A stretch of DNA of 64,000 nucleotides, taken from contig NZ_KE007345.1 in assembly GCF_000400715.1 (NCBI RefSeq), positions 444,351 to 508,350 on the forward strand, given 5' to 3'. The notes under the pieces are model-generated. The model did no database searches, was not told the DNA's origin, and saw only the letters and a list, made by a program, of their open reading frames with translations. This stretch comes from Acinetobacter genomosp. 15BJ. Its GTDB lineage: Bacteria > Pseudomonadota > Gammaproteobacteria > Pseudomonadales > Moraxellaceae. Positions 16,305-25,927 of the stretch are shown here, in pieces; position 1 is the first letter of the stretch, and each line of letters begins with the position of its first letter. The translations under genes were made by a program, and so were the position numbers.

Positions 16305-16862
16305 ATGAAAACTTTATTAATATGCACCCCGCTCCTTGTCGCACTGACATTTGCAGGATGTGCAACGGTTCCCTCCAAACCCAGAACCTTTGACCAACTC
16401 GGACAATTCACCGCTTATCCGTTAAATAACAAAACTTACCGCGTTGGTTTCCAGACGGATAATAATTTGAGTTATGGTACGGCTGAGGAAATCACCCTAC
16501 TTAAGGCAGCGCAAACCACGGTCAAAAATGGGTTCCGCTATTTTAGCGTAGTGGACGATCCAAGCAATGCCCGTCATAAAGCACCTCGTCAGGCGGTAAT
16601 TTATCCGACACCATCGTATTATCCTTATGGTTATTATCGTCGTCATCCAGCCTTTTGGCCGGATCCATTCTACGATACCCCACAAGTGGTCAATATTGAT
16701 CCGATTCAAGTGTCGTATACTATTGAGTGCTTTAAGACACAGCAGCAATCACCAGATGCCTTTGATGCACAACTGATTTTGCAATCCTTAGGGCCTAAAT
16801 ATGGCTTGAGTCCAACAGGAGACGTGTTGCAGCCACCTGCACCACCTCAAAACAAGAAATGA
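16305..16862 (+). CDS. Putative lipoprotein, CC0125/CC1285-like
   Basis: A 185-residue lipoprotein: a signal ending in lipobox TFAGC (Cys 19), then a mature domain with TYRVGFQTDNNLSYGTAEEI and a helix LLKAAQTTVKNGFRYFSVVDD. That pattern resembles the CC0125/CC1285 family of small lipoproteins (and loosely DUF4136). A Tyr/Pro-rich loop (YPTPSYYPYGYYRRHP) and a Pro-rich tail follow. The role is unknown; outer-membrane or periplasmic location is inferred. It is read in the same direction as the DUF445 gene, 18 bp downstream. Confidence 0.78.
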   Translation: MKTLLICTPLLVALTFAGCATVPSKPRTFDQLGQFTAYPLNNKTYRVGFQTDNNLSYGTAEEITLLKAAQTTVKNGFRYFSVVDDPSNARHKAPRQAVIYPTPSYYPYGYYRRHPAFWPDPFYDTPQVVNIDPIQVSYTIECFKTQQQSPDAFDAQLILQSLGPKYGLSPTGDVLQPPAPPQNKK

Positions 16863-16880
16863 AATTAAAAGGATGACTCA

Positions 16881-18188
16881 ATGAGTTCAGTCGAAGAAAT
16901 CCACGTCCCAAGCTTACAACGAAGTAAATACTTCGCCACCATGGCACTGATTATTGCAGTGGTGTCATGGGTCGCTTTAATGGTCGCGGCACATTTCCTG
17001 CCTGAATATAAATGGCTCATCCATATTTTCATGCTCGGTGCAGAAGCAGGCGTGGTTGGTGGCTTAGCCGATTGGTATGCAGTCACCGTCTTATTCCGCA
17101 ACCCTTTCGGCAGAATGCCGCTGCCCAAACTGTTGCGTGATCATACCGAAATTATTCCGCGCAATAAGGCCCGTATTGCCGAGTCAATGGGTCGCTTCGT
17201 ACAGGAAAATTTCCTCTCCCCACAGATCGTAGAACGTAGTCTACAAAATGCCGATATCAGTTTGGCGGTAGGTCAGTGGTTGGCTAATCCTAAGAACAAT
17301 CAGCATGTGGTGCAGATGATCCAACACACTGTGCCGAGAATTTTTGAATTTGTCAGCCAAGATCAAATTGCACATTTTGTGCAAAATAACAGTGTGCAAT
17401 GGGTCAGAAGTACCAAGGTCAATAAATTGGCCAGTGAAATGCTGCGTGCCGTACTGGAAAATGATTTCCATCAAGACGTATTACAACGTGGACTGGATCT
17501 GGCACATGAATGGATGGTGTCTCACCCTGAAGAAGCACGTGATTTATCACGTAAATTATTCCAAGAATTAGGTGTTTGGAAACTGGCTAAAGGTGCTAGC
17601 TGGATCGGTATTGATGTACAACAACGTACTATTGACTCCTTGATCGAAAAAGTTGAATCGATGCTGGCCAATCCTGACCATCCTTGGCGTCAAGATATTG
17701 AAGCCACCACGCATAACTTGATGCTGGAACTGGCAGAACCCGATAGTGAAGCCAGCCAACGTTTAAATCGTGGTAAAGATGCGCTGCTTGATAGTCCACA
17801 GGTATTGAACTTTATCAGTGGCGCTGTGGCAATATTATGTGATGCGATTAAAACTGATTTAATGCAGGAAGATTCAGGCATTGCCACCAATTTACAAGCT
17901 GCGATTCAACAGCTCGGCGAAAGCCTGATTCAGAATGAAAAAGTGCGTCAGGTACTGAATGAAAAAATGGTCGGCTTAGCCATTAATTTCAGTGAACAGT
18001 ATAGCGACAAGATCATTCGTTATATCAGTGAACGCATCCATGAGTGGGATTCACGTGAAATGATTGCCAAAATCGAAAGTGAAGTTGGCGGTGATTTGCA
18101 TATGATCCGCGTCAATGGTGTCATTGTCGGCGCGTTTATTGGTTTAGCACTGGGTGTGATTCGTGCCATTGTGGAAAATGTTTTGTAA
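16881..18188 (+). CDS. DUF445 inner-membrane protein
   Basis: A 435-residue protein with an N-terminal pair of membrane helices (MALIIAVVSWVALMVAAHF; IHIFMLGAEAGVVGGLADW), the conserved GGLADWYAVTVLFRNPFGRMPLP signature of DUF445, a long helical soluble region and a C-terminal membrane helix (GVIVGAFIGLALGVIRAIV). This is the YjiN-like layout. Function unknown. The ribosome site AAGGA lies just upstream of the ATG. Confidence 0.88.
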   Translation: MSSVEEIHVPSLQRSKYFATMALIIAVVSWVALMVAAHFLPEYKWLIHIFMLGAEAGVVGGLADWYAVTVLFRNPFGRMPLPKLLRDHTEIIPRNKARIAESMGRFVQENFLSPQIVERSLQNADISLAVGQWLANPKNNQHVVQMIQHTVPRIFEFVSQDQIAHFVQNNSVQWVRSTKVNKLASEMLRAVLENDFHQDVLQRGLDLAHEWMVSHPEEARDLSRKLFQELGVWKLAKGASWIGIDVQQRTIDSLIEKVESMLANPDHPWRQDIEATTHNLMLELAEPDSEASQRLNRGKDALLDSPQVLNFISGAVAILCDAIKTDLMQEDSGIATNLQAAIQQLGESLIQNEKVRQVLNEKMVGLAINFSEQYSDKIIRYISERIHEWDSREMIAKIESEVGGDLHMIRVNGVIVGAFIGLALGVIRAIVENVL

Positions 18189-18234
18189 ATAAATCAAATT
18201 CTAAAATCCTTTAGCTAAATTTAAATTGAGGTCA

Positions 18235-18345
18235 GCTATCGTGGCGGCGGCATGGATGCCGCCCGTAGTGCTGCGGCCTCAAGGATGGGCCGTCAGTACT
18301 ACAAAGGATTTTTGTTACTTTTCATCCTTGAAAAGTAAAACATGC
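18235..18345. repeat. Intergenic palindromic repeat with two hairpins
   Basis: The 245-bp gap before the aminotransferase gene holds a compact structured block: a GC-rich hairpin GGCGGCATGGATGCCGCC and, further right, TTACTTTTC pairing with GAAAAGTAA around ATCCTT. It is far more GC-rich than its flanks. The block resembles dispersed intergenic repeats I associate with Acinetobacter and relatives. A related hairpin with the same ACTTTTC/GAAAAGT core lies at 35066-35091. Confidence 0.5.
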
Positions 18346-18433
18346 CTATGCAAATTACATATAATTTCTCACAGCATACGAGGCTGTGCAGAGTCATCGT
18401 AAAAAAGAAATTAGATATTAAAAAGGACATCCG

Positions 18434-19588
18434 ATGTTGCAACTTCAGTCAAAACTCCCAAGCCAAGGCGTCACCATTTTTAGTGTCATGACTGAACTCG
18501 CACACCGCCTGAATGCCTTGAACTTATCCCAAGGCTTCCCCGATTTCCCTGCGCCACCAGCATTGCTCGAAGCACTGAGCCAAGCGACACTTTCAGGCTA
18601 TAACCAATATCCATCTGGCGATGGTGTACTGACCTTAAGACAACAACTGGCTACGCAATTCTTGACGCGCGATCAACTGCAACTTGATCCAGTCACTGAA
18701 ATCACCATCACCCCTGGTGCAACCATTGCGATTTTCTGTGCTATTCAAGCCTGTATCCATGCAGGTGATGAAGTAATTATTTTCGATCCAAGCTATGACA
18801 GCTATGCCCCTGCGGTTCAGTTGGCAGGTGGAACATCCGTACATATCCATTTAGATGCCCCTAGCTTTCAGGTGAATTGGCAAAAGGTCAAAGACAGTAT
18901 CAATGCCAACACCCGCATGATCATTGTCAACACACCACATAATCCAACAGGGGCAATCTGGTCAGAACAGGATTGGCGACAGTTAATTGAGCTGATTCAA
19001 GATAAAAATATCGTGGTGTTATCCGATGAAGTCTATGAACATCTAATTTTTGATGGGCAAAAGCACCATAGCGCACTGCAATTCCCCGAATTGCGTGAAC
19101 GTAGTTTTGTGATTGGTTCTTTCGGTAAAACCTATCATGTCACTGGTTGGAAAACGGGCTATTGTGTCGCCTCACCGCAACTCATGCGCCTGTTCCGCCA
19201 GATTTATCAATTTGCCAATTTCTGTGGCACCACCCCGTGCCAGATTGCACTGGCCAACTATATGCAACAACACCCTGAGCATATTCAAGAATTGCCTAGC
19301 TTTTATCAGGCAAAACGTGACTTGTTCAATGCTCAAATTCAAAATTCACGTTTTGACTTCATCCCATCTCAAGGCACCTATTTCCAAAATCTGGATTACA
19401 GTGCTATTCGTCCTGATCTTAATGATATCGAGATGTGCCAATTCCTTGCGGAGCAACATAAAATTGTGGCAATTCCAATTTCGGTGTTCTATCGACAAGC
19501 ACCAGAATCACTACGCTTGATTCGCTTCTGCTTCGCCAAAACTGATCAAACACTACAACGCGCAGGTGAAATCCTCGTACAATGTTGA
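18434..19588 (+). CDS. PLP-dependent aminotransferase, YbdL-like
   Basis: A fold-type I aminotransferase of 384 residues. Seen: the start LPSQGVTIFSVMTELAHRL, substrate-loop LSQGFPDFPAP, NTPHNPTG, SDEVYEHLIFD and the cofactor Lys in SFGKTYHVTGWKTGY; the C-terminal Arg region is LRLIRFCFAK. The N-terminal and FPDFPAP features match the methionine aminotransferase YbdL branch, close to kynurenine aminotransferases. It likely transaminates methionine or aromatic amino acids to 2-oxo acids. A ribosome site AAAAAGGA precedes the ATG. Substrate specificity is inferred. Confidence 0.88.
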   Translation: MLQLQSKLPSQGVTIFSVMTELAHRLNALNLSQGFPDFPAPPALLEALSQATLSGYNQYPSGDGVLTLRQQLATQFLTRDQLQLDPVTEITITPGATIAIFCAIQACIHAGDEVIIFDPSYDSYAPAVQLAGGTSVHIHLDAPSFQVNWQKVKDSINANTRMIIVNTPHNPTGAIWSEQDWRQLIELIQDKNIVVLSDEVYEHLIFDGQKHHSALQFPELRERSFVIGSFGKTYHVTGWKTGYCVASPQLMRLFRQIYQFANFCGTTPCQIALANYMQQHPEHIQELPSFYQAKRDLFNAQIQNSRFDFIPSQGTYFQNLDYSAIRPDLNDIEMCQFLAEQHKIVAIPISVFYRQAPESLRLIRFCFAKTDQTLQRAGEILVQC

Positions 19589-19685
19589 TCAACAAAAATA
19601 AACTGAACCCTCATCTTCAACACAACTGAGAATGTTATGTTGACAAAAATACAATCGTTTCAGGATGAAGCTTGAAGGAAATTGA

Positions 19686-21053
19686 ATGACACCACGCCAA
19701 CCTCTGGTGATGCAACCAAACCTCTGGAAAACCTTTTTTGTGTTTCTGGTGCCGCTGATCGCCACCAATATTTTACAAAACCTGTCGGGAACGATTAATA
19801 CCATCTTCGTCGGACAAATGATGGGTGTGAATGCAATTGCTGCTGTATCGGTATTCTTTCCCATCCTGTTCTTTTTATTGGCCTTTGTGATCGGTATTTC
19901 CGCAGGCTCCACGGTGCTGATTGGGCAGGCATGGGGTGCACAAAATCTGGAAAAAGTCCGTTCTGTGATTGGCTCCACCGTGTTTATGACCTTGATCGGC
20001 GGCAGCATTATTGCGGTCTTGGGACTAATCTTCGCCAAACATATTCTGGAGTTACTGGGCACCGATCCCAAAGTGATGCACCTATCCTTGCCTTATGTGC
20101 AATGGATGTTGGTGGGCAGCCCCTTACTGTTCGTCTATATTATCTATACCTCGATCTTGCGGGGTGTCGGTGATAGTGTGACGCCACTAATTGCACTAAG
20201 CCTCACCAGCTTGATTGGTTTAGGCGTGACGCCCGTTTTACTGAAAGGTTATTTTGGTTTTCCAGCTTTAGGTATTGTTGCCCCTGCGATTGCAACCATT
20301 ATCGGTTATGCCGCGGTGCTGATTTTCTTAGCAATTTATCTAAACTATAAAAATCATCCACTGAAAATTGATAGTCTATTGCTGCAACATATTCGTCATG
20401 ATGCTGAGCTGAGTAAATTAATTTTAAAACTCGGTATTCCAACAGGGATTCAAATGGTCACCACCTCCTTAGCTGGTCTGGTGATTATTGGCTTGATTAA
20501 CCATTATGGTGCACATGCCACCGCTGCCTACGGCGCAGTCAATCAGGTACTGAACTACATTCAATTTCCAGCCTTGTCGATTTCGATTGCCGCTTCGATT
20601 TTTGCTGCACAGGCGATTGGCGCAGGTAAACCTGATTTATTGGCCAAAGTCACCCGTACCGCTTTGGGCATGAATTTCTTATTTACCGGTAGTTTGATTG
20701 CTCTGGCTTATTTGTTCTCAAAATATCTAATGGCGCTGTTTATTACCGATCACAGTGTAATTGAGCTGGGTCAACAACTGTTATTTATTGTACTGTGGTC
20801 GATTCTATTCTTTGGCGCCAGTGCCATTTTTGCATCGATTATGCGTGCCAGTGGTGCAGTCAATATCCCGATGCTCATCAATATTTTCACAATTGTTCTG
20901 ATCGAAGTGCCGTGTGCGTATTGGTTTAGTTCATTGTGGGGCTTAACAGGAATCTGGATTGCCTATGCGCTGTCCTTTGTTTGTCTATGTCTGTTCCAAG
21001 CCTTTTATTATCAATTCTTTTGGAAGAAGACCAAAATTAAGGTGCTGATCTAA
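19686..21053 (+). CDS. MATE family multidrug efflux transporter
   Basis: A 455-residue, twelve-helix membrane protein. The two halves show MATE features: an N-half with IFVGQMMGVNAIAAVSVFFP and ISAGSTVLIGQAWGAQN, and a C-half with NHYGAHATAAYGAVNQVLNY and FAAQAIGAGK. MATE pumps export cationic drugs and dyes in exchange for Na+ or H+. It is not obviously AbeM; the substrate cannot be read from sequence. GAAGGAAATTG ahead of the ATG is a good ribosome site. Confidence 0.92.
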   Translation: MTPRQPLVMQPNLWKTFFVFLVPLIATNILQNLSGTINTIFVGQMMGVNAIAAVSVFFPILFFLLAFVIGISAGSTVLIGQAWGAQNLEKVRSVIGSTVFMTLIGGSIIAVLGLIFAKHILELLGTDPKVMHLSLPYVQWMLVGSPLLFVYIIYTSILRGVGDSVTPLIALSLTSLIGLGVTPVLLKGYFGFPALGIVAPAIATIIGYAAVLIFLAIYLNYKNHPLKIDSLLLQHIRHDAELSKLILKLGIPTGIQMVTTSLAGLVIIGLINHYGAHATAAYGAVNQVLNYIQFPALSISIAASIFAAQAIGAGKPDLLAKVTRTALGMNFLFTGSLIALAYLFSKYLMALFITDHSVIELGQQLLFIVLWSILFFGASAIFASIMRASGAVNIPMLINIFTIVLIEVPCAYWFSSLWGLTGIWIAYALSFVCLCLFQAFYYQFFWKKTKIKVLI

Positions 21054-21072
21054 AACCACCTTCTGACGGATA

Positions 21073-21108
21073 AAAAAAAGCCATTCACAGAGAATGGCTT
21101 TTTTTTAA
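21073..21108. terminator. Bidirectional terminator between MATE and SDR genes
   Basis: A-run, then GCCATTC pairs with GAATGGC around ACAGA and is followed by a run of T. It lies between convergent genes and can end both transcripts. Confidence 0.88.
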
Positions 21109-21118
21109 TGATGACAAC

Positions 21119-21946
21119 TTACATCATCTTGGTTGCAAGCGCTGCAATACGTTGATAACCCGTTGGGAATAAGCGTTGGAACGAATCCACAATACGCGCA
21201 TCGGTCCCAATCAATAAACGGCGTTTATCTTTCAATACCGCATTTAAAATTTGACGTGCAGCTTCTTCTGGTGGGGTGCGTAGGAACTTATCAAACTGCT
21301 TGATTGATTTGTTCGGGTCCATGCCCAAGCTCTTCAAGCTGTCATTCATTTTCGCTGCTTTGGCGATATTGGTACGAATCCCACCCGGATGTACGCAGAG
21401 TGAGCTGACACCACCCTTCTCAATGTCCAATTCCTGACGTAGTGATTCAGTAAAACCACGTACCGCAAATTTAGTTGCGTTATACGCTGATTGTGTTGGT
21501 TGCGAGGTTAAACCAAAAATACTAGAGATGTTGATGATATGACCATCTTTGGTTTGTTTGATGAATGGCAGGAATTCTTTAGTGCCATAGACCACACCCC
21601 AGAAATTAATCCCAACGATCCATTCTAAATCTTCATAGCTTGCGCCTTCTACTGTCGAGCCAAGTGCTACGCCTGCGTTATTGAAGATCAAATTGACTGA
21701 GCCATGATCCTGTACAGTCTCTTGCGCCCACTGTTTTACCGCATCACGGTTTGAAACATCAAGTACTTTGGTGGTCACTGTTACAGGGTATTGCTTCACT
21801 AATTCAACAGTTTGCGTCAGACCTTTTTCATTGATATCACTCAATGACAAATGACAGCCTTGTTTCGCCAATAAAACTGCCAATTGTTGTCCAATCCCAG
21901 AACCTGCACCGGTGATCGCTGCGACTTTATTTTTAAAATTTTTCAT
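21119..21946 (-). CDS. Short-chain dehydrogenase/reductase
   Basis: A 275-residue classical SDR. NAD(P)-binding GAGSGIG is at residues 14-20, NNAG near 92, and the catalytic Ser and YxxxK follow (ISSIFG, SAYNATK). The C-terminal part (about 230-275) extends beyond the minimal fold, as in Acinetobacter SDRs annotated as acetoin or fatty-aldehyde dehydrogenases; the substrate is unknown. The gene is divergent from a TetR-family regulator and its promoter is overlapped by a palindrome, so repression by that regulator is likely. Confidence 0.9.
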   Translation of the reverse strand: MKNFKNKVAAITGAGSGIGQQLAVLLAKQGCHLSLSDINEKGLTQTVELVKQYPVTVTTKVLDVSNRDAVKQWAQETVQDHGSVNLIFNNAGVALGSTVEGASYEDLEWIVGINFWGVVYGTKEFLPFIKQTKDGHIINISSIFGLTSQPTQSAYNATKFAVRGFTESLRQELDIEKGGVSSLCVHPGGIRTNIAKAAKMNDSLKSLGMDPNKSIKQFDKFLRTPPEEAARQILNAVLKDKRRLLIGTDARIVDSFQRLFPTGYQRIAALATKMM

Positions 21947-22015
21947 TGCCTATCCTTTGTACTGCGAATGATACGCACATATTCGCTCAGACCATGTGCT
22001 GTTTAACCTGTAACC

Positions 22016-22044
22016 AATATAATTTTGACAATACGTGTTGTCAA
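22016..22044 (-). promoter_or_regulatory. SDR promoter overlapped by a 20-bp palindrome
   Basis: The imperfect palindrome TTGACAATACGTGTTGTCAA (22025-22044) has arms TTGACAA and TTGTCAA. Read on the minus strand it contains -35 TTGACA (22044-22039), and 17 bases later -10 TATATT (22021-22016), a near-consensus sigma-70 promoter for the SDR gene. Overlap of a palindrome with a -35 box is typical of TetR-type operators; the TetR gene is the divergent neighbour. Binding is inferred. Confidence 0.6.
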
Positions 22045-22246
22045 TATAGTACACTATAGCTTTAAGACAAATGGCAATAACCAACATCCTACATGTCATA
22101 ATAGGCCTATTTACATTTCATGACTGATGATGTTTAAAAGAGACAAAGCATATTTTCAAAATTTGGTTATGCTAGTCAGCACAACATGGTTGAAATGCAC
22201 ATATTAGACACACGATTTAAAGACTTTTTAGGGAACGGTTTTCTCA

Positions 22247-22924
22247 ATGGCAACTCAAGATCAAACGACAAGCAAGAAAAAAAATACAGAAGCGAAAGAA
22301 CGACAATTTAAAGGTCTTTCTTTAACCGAGCGCAAAGAAGCACGCCGTGAAAAATTGATTGAAGCAGGTATTGCAACCTACGGCACACAAGGCTTTTTCT
22401 CGGTCACCGTCAAAGATGTCTGTAATGAAGCCAAGCTGACTGAACGCTATTTTTATGAATCTTTTAAGAAAAGCGAAGAGCTGTTTCAAACCGTATTCTT
22501 AAAAATGATTGAGAAAATGCAAACCTGTTTAACCCAAGCCGTTTTAATGGCTGCGCCTGAACCCAAGAATATGGTGACCGCAGGTCTGTCGGCTTTATTG
22601 GGTGCGATTAAAGATGATCCACGTATGGCACGGATTATTTATATTGATGCGATGCTGGTGCAAGATCTGCATAACCAAGCCACCATTCAAGAGACTTTGA
22701 CCCAGTTCGATCGTATTATTCAAGGCTTTGTGATGATCACCATGCCGAATGCACCACAAAGTGCTGAAGAAGTCTCGCTGATGGCAACTGGCTTAAATGG
22801 TTATGTCACGCATATTATTATTCGTTGGGTCTCGGAAGGCTTCAAACAGCCTCTAGAAGATGTTTTGTCAGCCTGTTGTGCTGTCTTTTTGTCTTTTATC
22901 GAAACAACCTCGCAAAAAAATTAA
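22247..22924 (+). CDS. TetR-family transcriptional regulator
   Basis: A 225-residue regulator. After a charged tail (about 25 residues) comes the TetR DNA-binding domain: RREKLIEAGIATYGTQGFFSVTVKDVCNEAKLTERYFYESF, with the helix-turn-helix centred on VKDVCNEAKLTERYFYESF (about 55-75). The C-terminal ligand domain is not specific to a known effector. Ribosome site AGGGAA. Divergent from the SDR gene across a 300-bp region holding a good operator candidate. Confidence 0.9.
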   Translation: MATQDQTTSKKKNTEAKERQFKGLSLTERKEARREKLIEAGIATYGTQGFFSVTVKDVCNEAKLTERYFYESFKKSEELFQTVFLKMIEKMQTCLTQAVLMAAPEPKNMVTAGLSALLGAIKDDPRMARIIYIDAMLVQDLHNQATIQETLTQFDRIIQGFVMITMPNAPQSAEEVSLMATGLNGYVTHIIIRWVSEGFKQPLEDVLSACCAVFLSFIETTSQKN

Positions 22925-23011
22925 AATCGTTTTACAGTTTTATGACAAACAAAGCTGTTAAACTACACTTCAGTTAAGCAAATGAATTTATTTGCTTTAT
23001 TGCTAAGCAGA

Positions 23012-23029
23012 TTGTCATCAATCCGTCAC
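23012..23029 (+). promoter_or_regulatory. Pho box upstream of phoB
   Basis: TTGTCATCAATCCGTCAC is two 7-bp half sites (TTGTCAT, CCGTCAC) separated by four bases, the Pho box layout. Further half sites occur at 23045 (TTGTCAC), 23096 (TTGTCAT) and 23123 (CTGTCAT). This suggests PhoB autoregulation under phosphate limitation. A 15-bp palindrome (23138-23152, arms AACGGTT/AACCGTT) lies closer to the start and may form a leader hairpin. Confidence 0.6.
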
Positions 23030-23175
23030 CATGCTGCCCTACAATTGTCACAATTTATTGCTAAATTCGACTTTATTAATTCTTTTGCAATGATATTGTC
23101 ATAATTAATCTTTGTAATAAGCCTGTCATAACAACAAAACGGTTAAACCGTTACAGATTTTAAGGGTATTGCGCT

Positions 23176-23886
23176 GTGAAAGATGACTATATTTTAATTG
23201 TCGATGATGAGCTACCGATCCGCGAAATGATCCATACCTCTTTAGATATGGCAGGCTTCCAATGTTTACAAGCAGAGGATGCCAAACAAGCGCATCAGAT
23301 TATCGTTGATCAGCGTCCTGCGCTTATTTTGCTGGATTGGATGCTACCAGGTGGTGTGAGTGGTGTAGATTTATGCCGCCGTCTCAAACGCGATGAGAAC
23401 TTGGCAGAGATTCCTGTAATCATGCTGACTGCACGTGGTGAAGAAGACCATAAAGTACAAGGTCTTGATGCAGGTGCAGACGATTACATGACCAAGCCAT
23501 TTTCAACCCGTGAACTGGTGTCTCGTATCAAAGCAGTGTTACGTCGTGCCAATGCATTGAGCGGTGAGAAAGTGATTGATGCCAATGGCTTATTACTTGA
23601 TCCTGTTAGCCAGCGCGTCAGTTTCGGCAACAGTATTTTAGAGATGGGTCCAACTGAATATCGTTTATTGGCCTTCTTTATGACCCATCCTGAGCGTGCC
23701 TATACACGTGCTCAACTCCTAGATCAAGTCTGGGGTGGTAATGTCTATATTGAAGACCGTACCATTGATGTGCATATCCGTCGTTTACGCAAAGTGTTAG
23801 AGCCTTTTGGTGTCGATCGTTTTGTGCAAACCGTTCGTGGCACAGGTTACCGTTTCTCGACACGAGCAGATTTAGCAGTAGGTTAA
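23176..23886 (+). CDS. phoB: Phosphate regulon response regulator PhoB
   Basis: An OmpR-class response regulator of 236 residues. Receiver: acidic D10/D11, phosphoacceptor D54 (LLDWM), and the TKPF lysine. The C-terminal winged helix ends with [30 protein letters not shown] and VRGTGYRF. The DWMLPG motif and the phoR neighbour identify PhoB, activator of phosphate acquisition genes. It starts at GTG with AAGGG about nine bases upstream. A Pho box precedes it. Confidence 0.95.
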   Translation: MKDDYILIVDDELPIREMIHTSLDMAGFQCLQAEDAKQAHQIIVDQRPALILLDWMLPGGVSGVDLCRRLKRDENLAEIPVIMLTARGEEDHKVQGLDAGADDYMTKPFSTRELVSRIKAVLRRANALSGEKVIDANGLLLDPVSQRVSFGNSILEMGPTEYRLLAFFMTHPERAYTRAQLLDQVWGGNVYIEDRTIDVHIRRLRKVLEPFGVDRFVQTVRGTGYRFSTRADLAVG

Positions 23887-23895
23887 AAATCCTTT

Positions 23896-25254
23896 ATGTA
23901 TGAGCCTTACCCCGTCCCTGAACTGGCACGTGAACACCAACGTTTTCGCTATAGCAGTTTATGGACCTTTGCAAAGCAAGATTTAAGACTGTTACTTTTT
24001 TTCTTATTGATTGCGAGCTTAGTCGGATTCGGGGTGGGTTACTTCTGGAGCTGTATTTTTGTCGCCTTTGTGCTGTTCTTCATGCTACAGCTCCGCTCGC
24101 TTTATCTGGTGAATGAATGGATTTCCAATCGGCCTTATGATGTCCCTCCAAATCTAAATGGGATCTGGGGCGCATTGCTGTTCAACGTCTACCGTGCACA
24201 ACGGCAAGAACGCATTGTTCAAGCTGAAATGGTAGGTTTGATTGATCGCGCGCAATCTTCTTTGGTGGCATTGGCCGAAGCCGTGGTTTTAATTGATGAT
24301 CAACATCAAATCGAATGGTGGAATCCTGCCGCTGAAAAACTGTTAGGGATTAGTCCCTTGGACCGTGGCCGCAATTTATTGTCGATTTTGCGCCAACCCA
24401 GTTTTATTGAATATTTTAACCACAGTGATCAATCTCCTGATGGTATCCGTCTGCAAGCACAGCTGGATGAAGATCGTTATGTGCAAGTCAAACTGACCCG
24501 CTTCGGTGGAGAAAGTCGCCTATTGGTCGCTTATGACACCACACGAGTACATAATCTCGAGCAAATGCGTAAAGACTTTGTTGATAATATTTCACATGAA
24601 TTACGTACACCGCTTACCGTACTCAGTGGTTATATCGAAACTTTTATTGATCAAGACGATATTACCCCGCGCTGGAAACGTGCTTTCACACAAATGCAGT
24701 CACAAACCAAGCGTATGAATGCTTTGGTTAATGATTTATTGTTGTTATCTAATTTAGAAAATAATAAAAAAGTCGCGAAAAATCAGATCATTGATATGGC
24801 CAATCTGATGAACCAGATCTTTGATGATGCTCGTGCCTACAATCTCGATTATGGGCATACCTTAAATCTAGATATTGATAGCCATTGCGACCTGATTGGT
24901 TCTGATATCGAAATTGCCAGTGCATTCAGCAACTTAATCACCAATGCGATTAAATACACCCCTGCAGGCGGTATTATCACCATTGGCTGGCATGAAGATG
25001 GTGATCATGCGTACTTTACCGTACAGGATAATGGTATTGGGATTAACCCAAAACATTTGCCGCGTCTAACAGAACGTTTCTACCGTGTTGATAGCGCACG
25101 TAGCCGTCAAACGGGTGGAACCGGACTTGGATTGGCAATTGTGAAACATGTGTTAATGCAACACGGCGCACACTTAGAAATTACCTCTAAAGAAAATGAA
25201 GGTTCGACCTTTACTGCTGTGTTCCCGAAAGAACGCTTATACCGCATGATTTAA
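23896..25254 (+). CDS. phoR: Phosphate regulon sensor kinase PhoR
   Basis: A 452-residue membrane histidine kinase: two N-terminal membrane helices (about 33-70), a PAS domain (VALAEAVVLIDDQHQIEWWNPAAEKLLGI), HisKA with the phosphorylated His in DNISHELRTPL (about 234), and HATPase motifs NAIKYTP, DNGIGI and GGTGLGLAIVKH. Short periplasmic loop and PAS domain are typical of PhoR, which senses phosphate through the Pst/PhoU complex rather than directly. Nine bases separate it from phoB. Confidence 0.95.
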   Translation: MYEPYPVPELAREHQRFRYSSLWTFAKQDLRLLLFFLLIASLVGFGVGYFWSCIFVAFVLFFMLQLRSLYLVNEWISNRPYDVPPNLNGIWGALLFNVYRAQRQERIVQAEMVGLIDRAQSSLVALAEAVVLIDDQHQIEWWNPAAEKLLGISPLDRGRNLLSILRQPSFIEYFNHSDQSPDGIRLQAQLDEDRYVQVKLTRFGGESRLLVAYDTTRVHNLEQMRKDFVDNISHELRTPLTVLSGYIETFIDQDDITPRWKRAFTQMQSQTKRMNALVNDLLLLSNLENNKKVAKNQIIDMANLMNQIFDDARAYNLDYGHTLNLDIDSHCDLIGSDIEIASAFSNLITNAIKYTPAGGIITIGWHEDGDHAYFTVQDNGIGINPKHLPRLTERFYRVDSARSRQTGGTGLGLAIVKHVLMQHGAHLEITSKENEGSTFTAVFPKERLYRMI

Positions 25255-25260
25255 ACCCGA

Positions 25261-25280
25261 AGGGAACTGCCAAGTTCCCT
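25261..25280 (+). terminator. Possible terminator after phoR
   Basis: AGGGAAC pairs with GTTCCCT around TGCCAA just after the phoR stop. There is no proper T-run (TAAAATAT follows), so termination is likely to be weak. Confidence 0.4.
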
Positions 25281-25363
25281 AAAATATGATGTGATCATTC
25301 CACTAAAACAATATAATAAATTGTTGTTTCATTTCATTATTTCTATTTTTTGATATCATTCTC

Positions 25364-25831
25364 ATGCTAAATATCCCTTTTCTTCGCGCTTGTATTTTCT
25401 TACTTGGGCTCAATACGCCTTTGGCAATTCACGCTGCACCGACTGATCCACTGATTGGGACGTGGAAAGTCGTGGATGAACGTACGGGTTCTTACCTGTC
25501 AGATATCGTCATTCGCAGGCATTCTGCAACCGAGCAATACAGTGCTGTGATTGTCAAAATGTATCCTTCTGCCAAGGAGGCTGCACCCACTGTATGTACA
25601 GCATGTACGGGCACCTTAAAGAATCAACAGATGATCGGCATGGAAGTATTAACAGGACTGAAAATGCTCAATCAAAACGAGGAATTTGGACAAGGCGTTT
25701 GGCTCAATCCTTATGATGGTCAAAAATACAGCCTGAGTGGCCGTTTAAGTAAAACAGGTAAAATGTTGAGTATCAATGCCAAAAACCCAAGCAATAATAG
25801 TTTCCGCAATATGACCTGGATTCGACTTTAA
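25364..25831 (+). CDS. DUF2147 exported protein
   Basis: A 155-residue protein with a signal peptide (hydrophobic FLRACIFLLGLNTPLAIHAA, cleavage before PTDPLIG). The mature part shows the DUF2147 pattern: GTWKVVDERTG, a central VCTACTG segment with a Cys pair, GVWLNPYDGQKYS and a closing NMTWIRL. This family is periplasmic and lipocalin-like; function unknown. Confidence 0.85.
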   Translation: MLNIPFLRACIFLLGLNTPLAIHAAPTDPLIGTWKVVDERTGSYLSDIVIRRHSATEQYSAVIVKMYPSAKEAAPTVCTACTGTLKNQQMIGMEVLTGLKMLNQNEEFGQGVWLNPYDGQKYSLSGRLSKTGKMLSINAKNPSNNSFRNMTWIRL

Positions 25832-25870
25832 TGATTTAAATTCAGTCACAGTAATAATTTATATTTCACA

Positions 25871-25901
25871 TAAAAAAGAGTGCAATTTATGCACTCTTTT
25901 T
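25871..25901. terminator. Bidirectional terminator
   Basis: AAAAAAGAGTGCA (25871-25883) pairs with TGCACTCTTTTTT (25889-25901) around ATTTA. It lies between the convergent DUF2147 and PACE genes. Confidence 0.9.
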
Positions 25902-25927
25902 TATGAGTTTAACGATAAAACTGTCAA

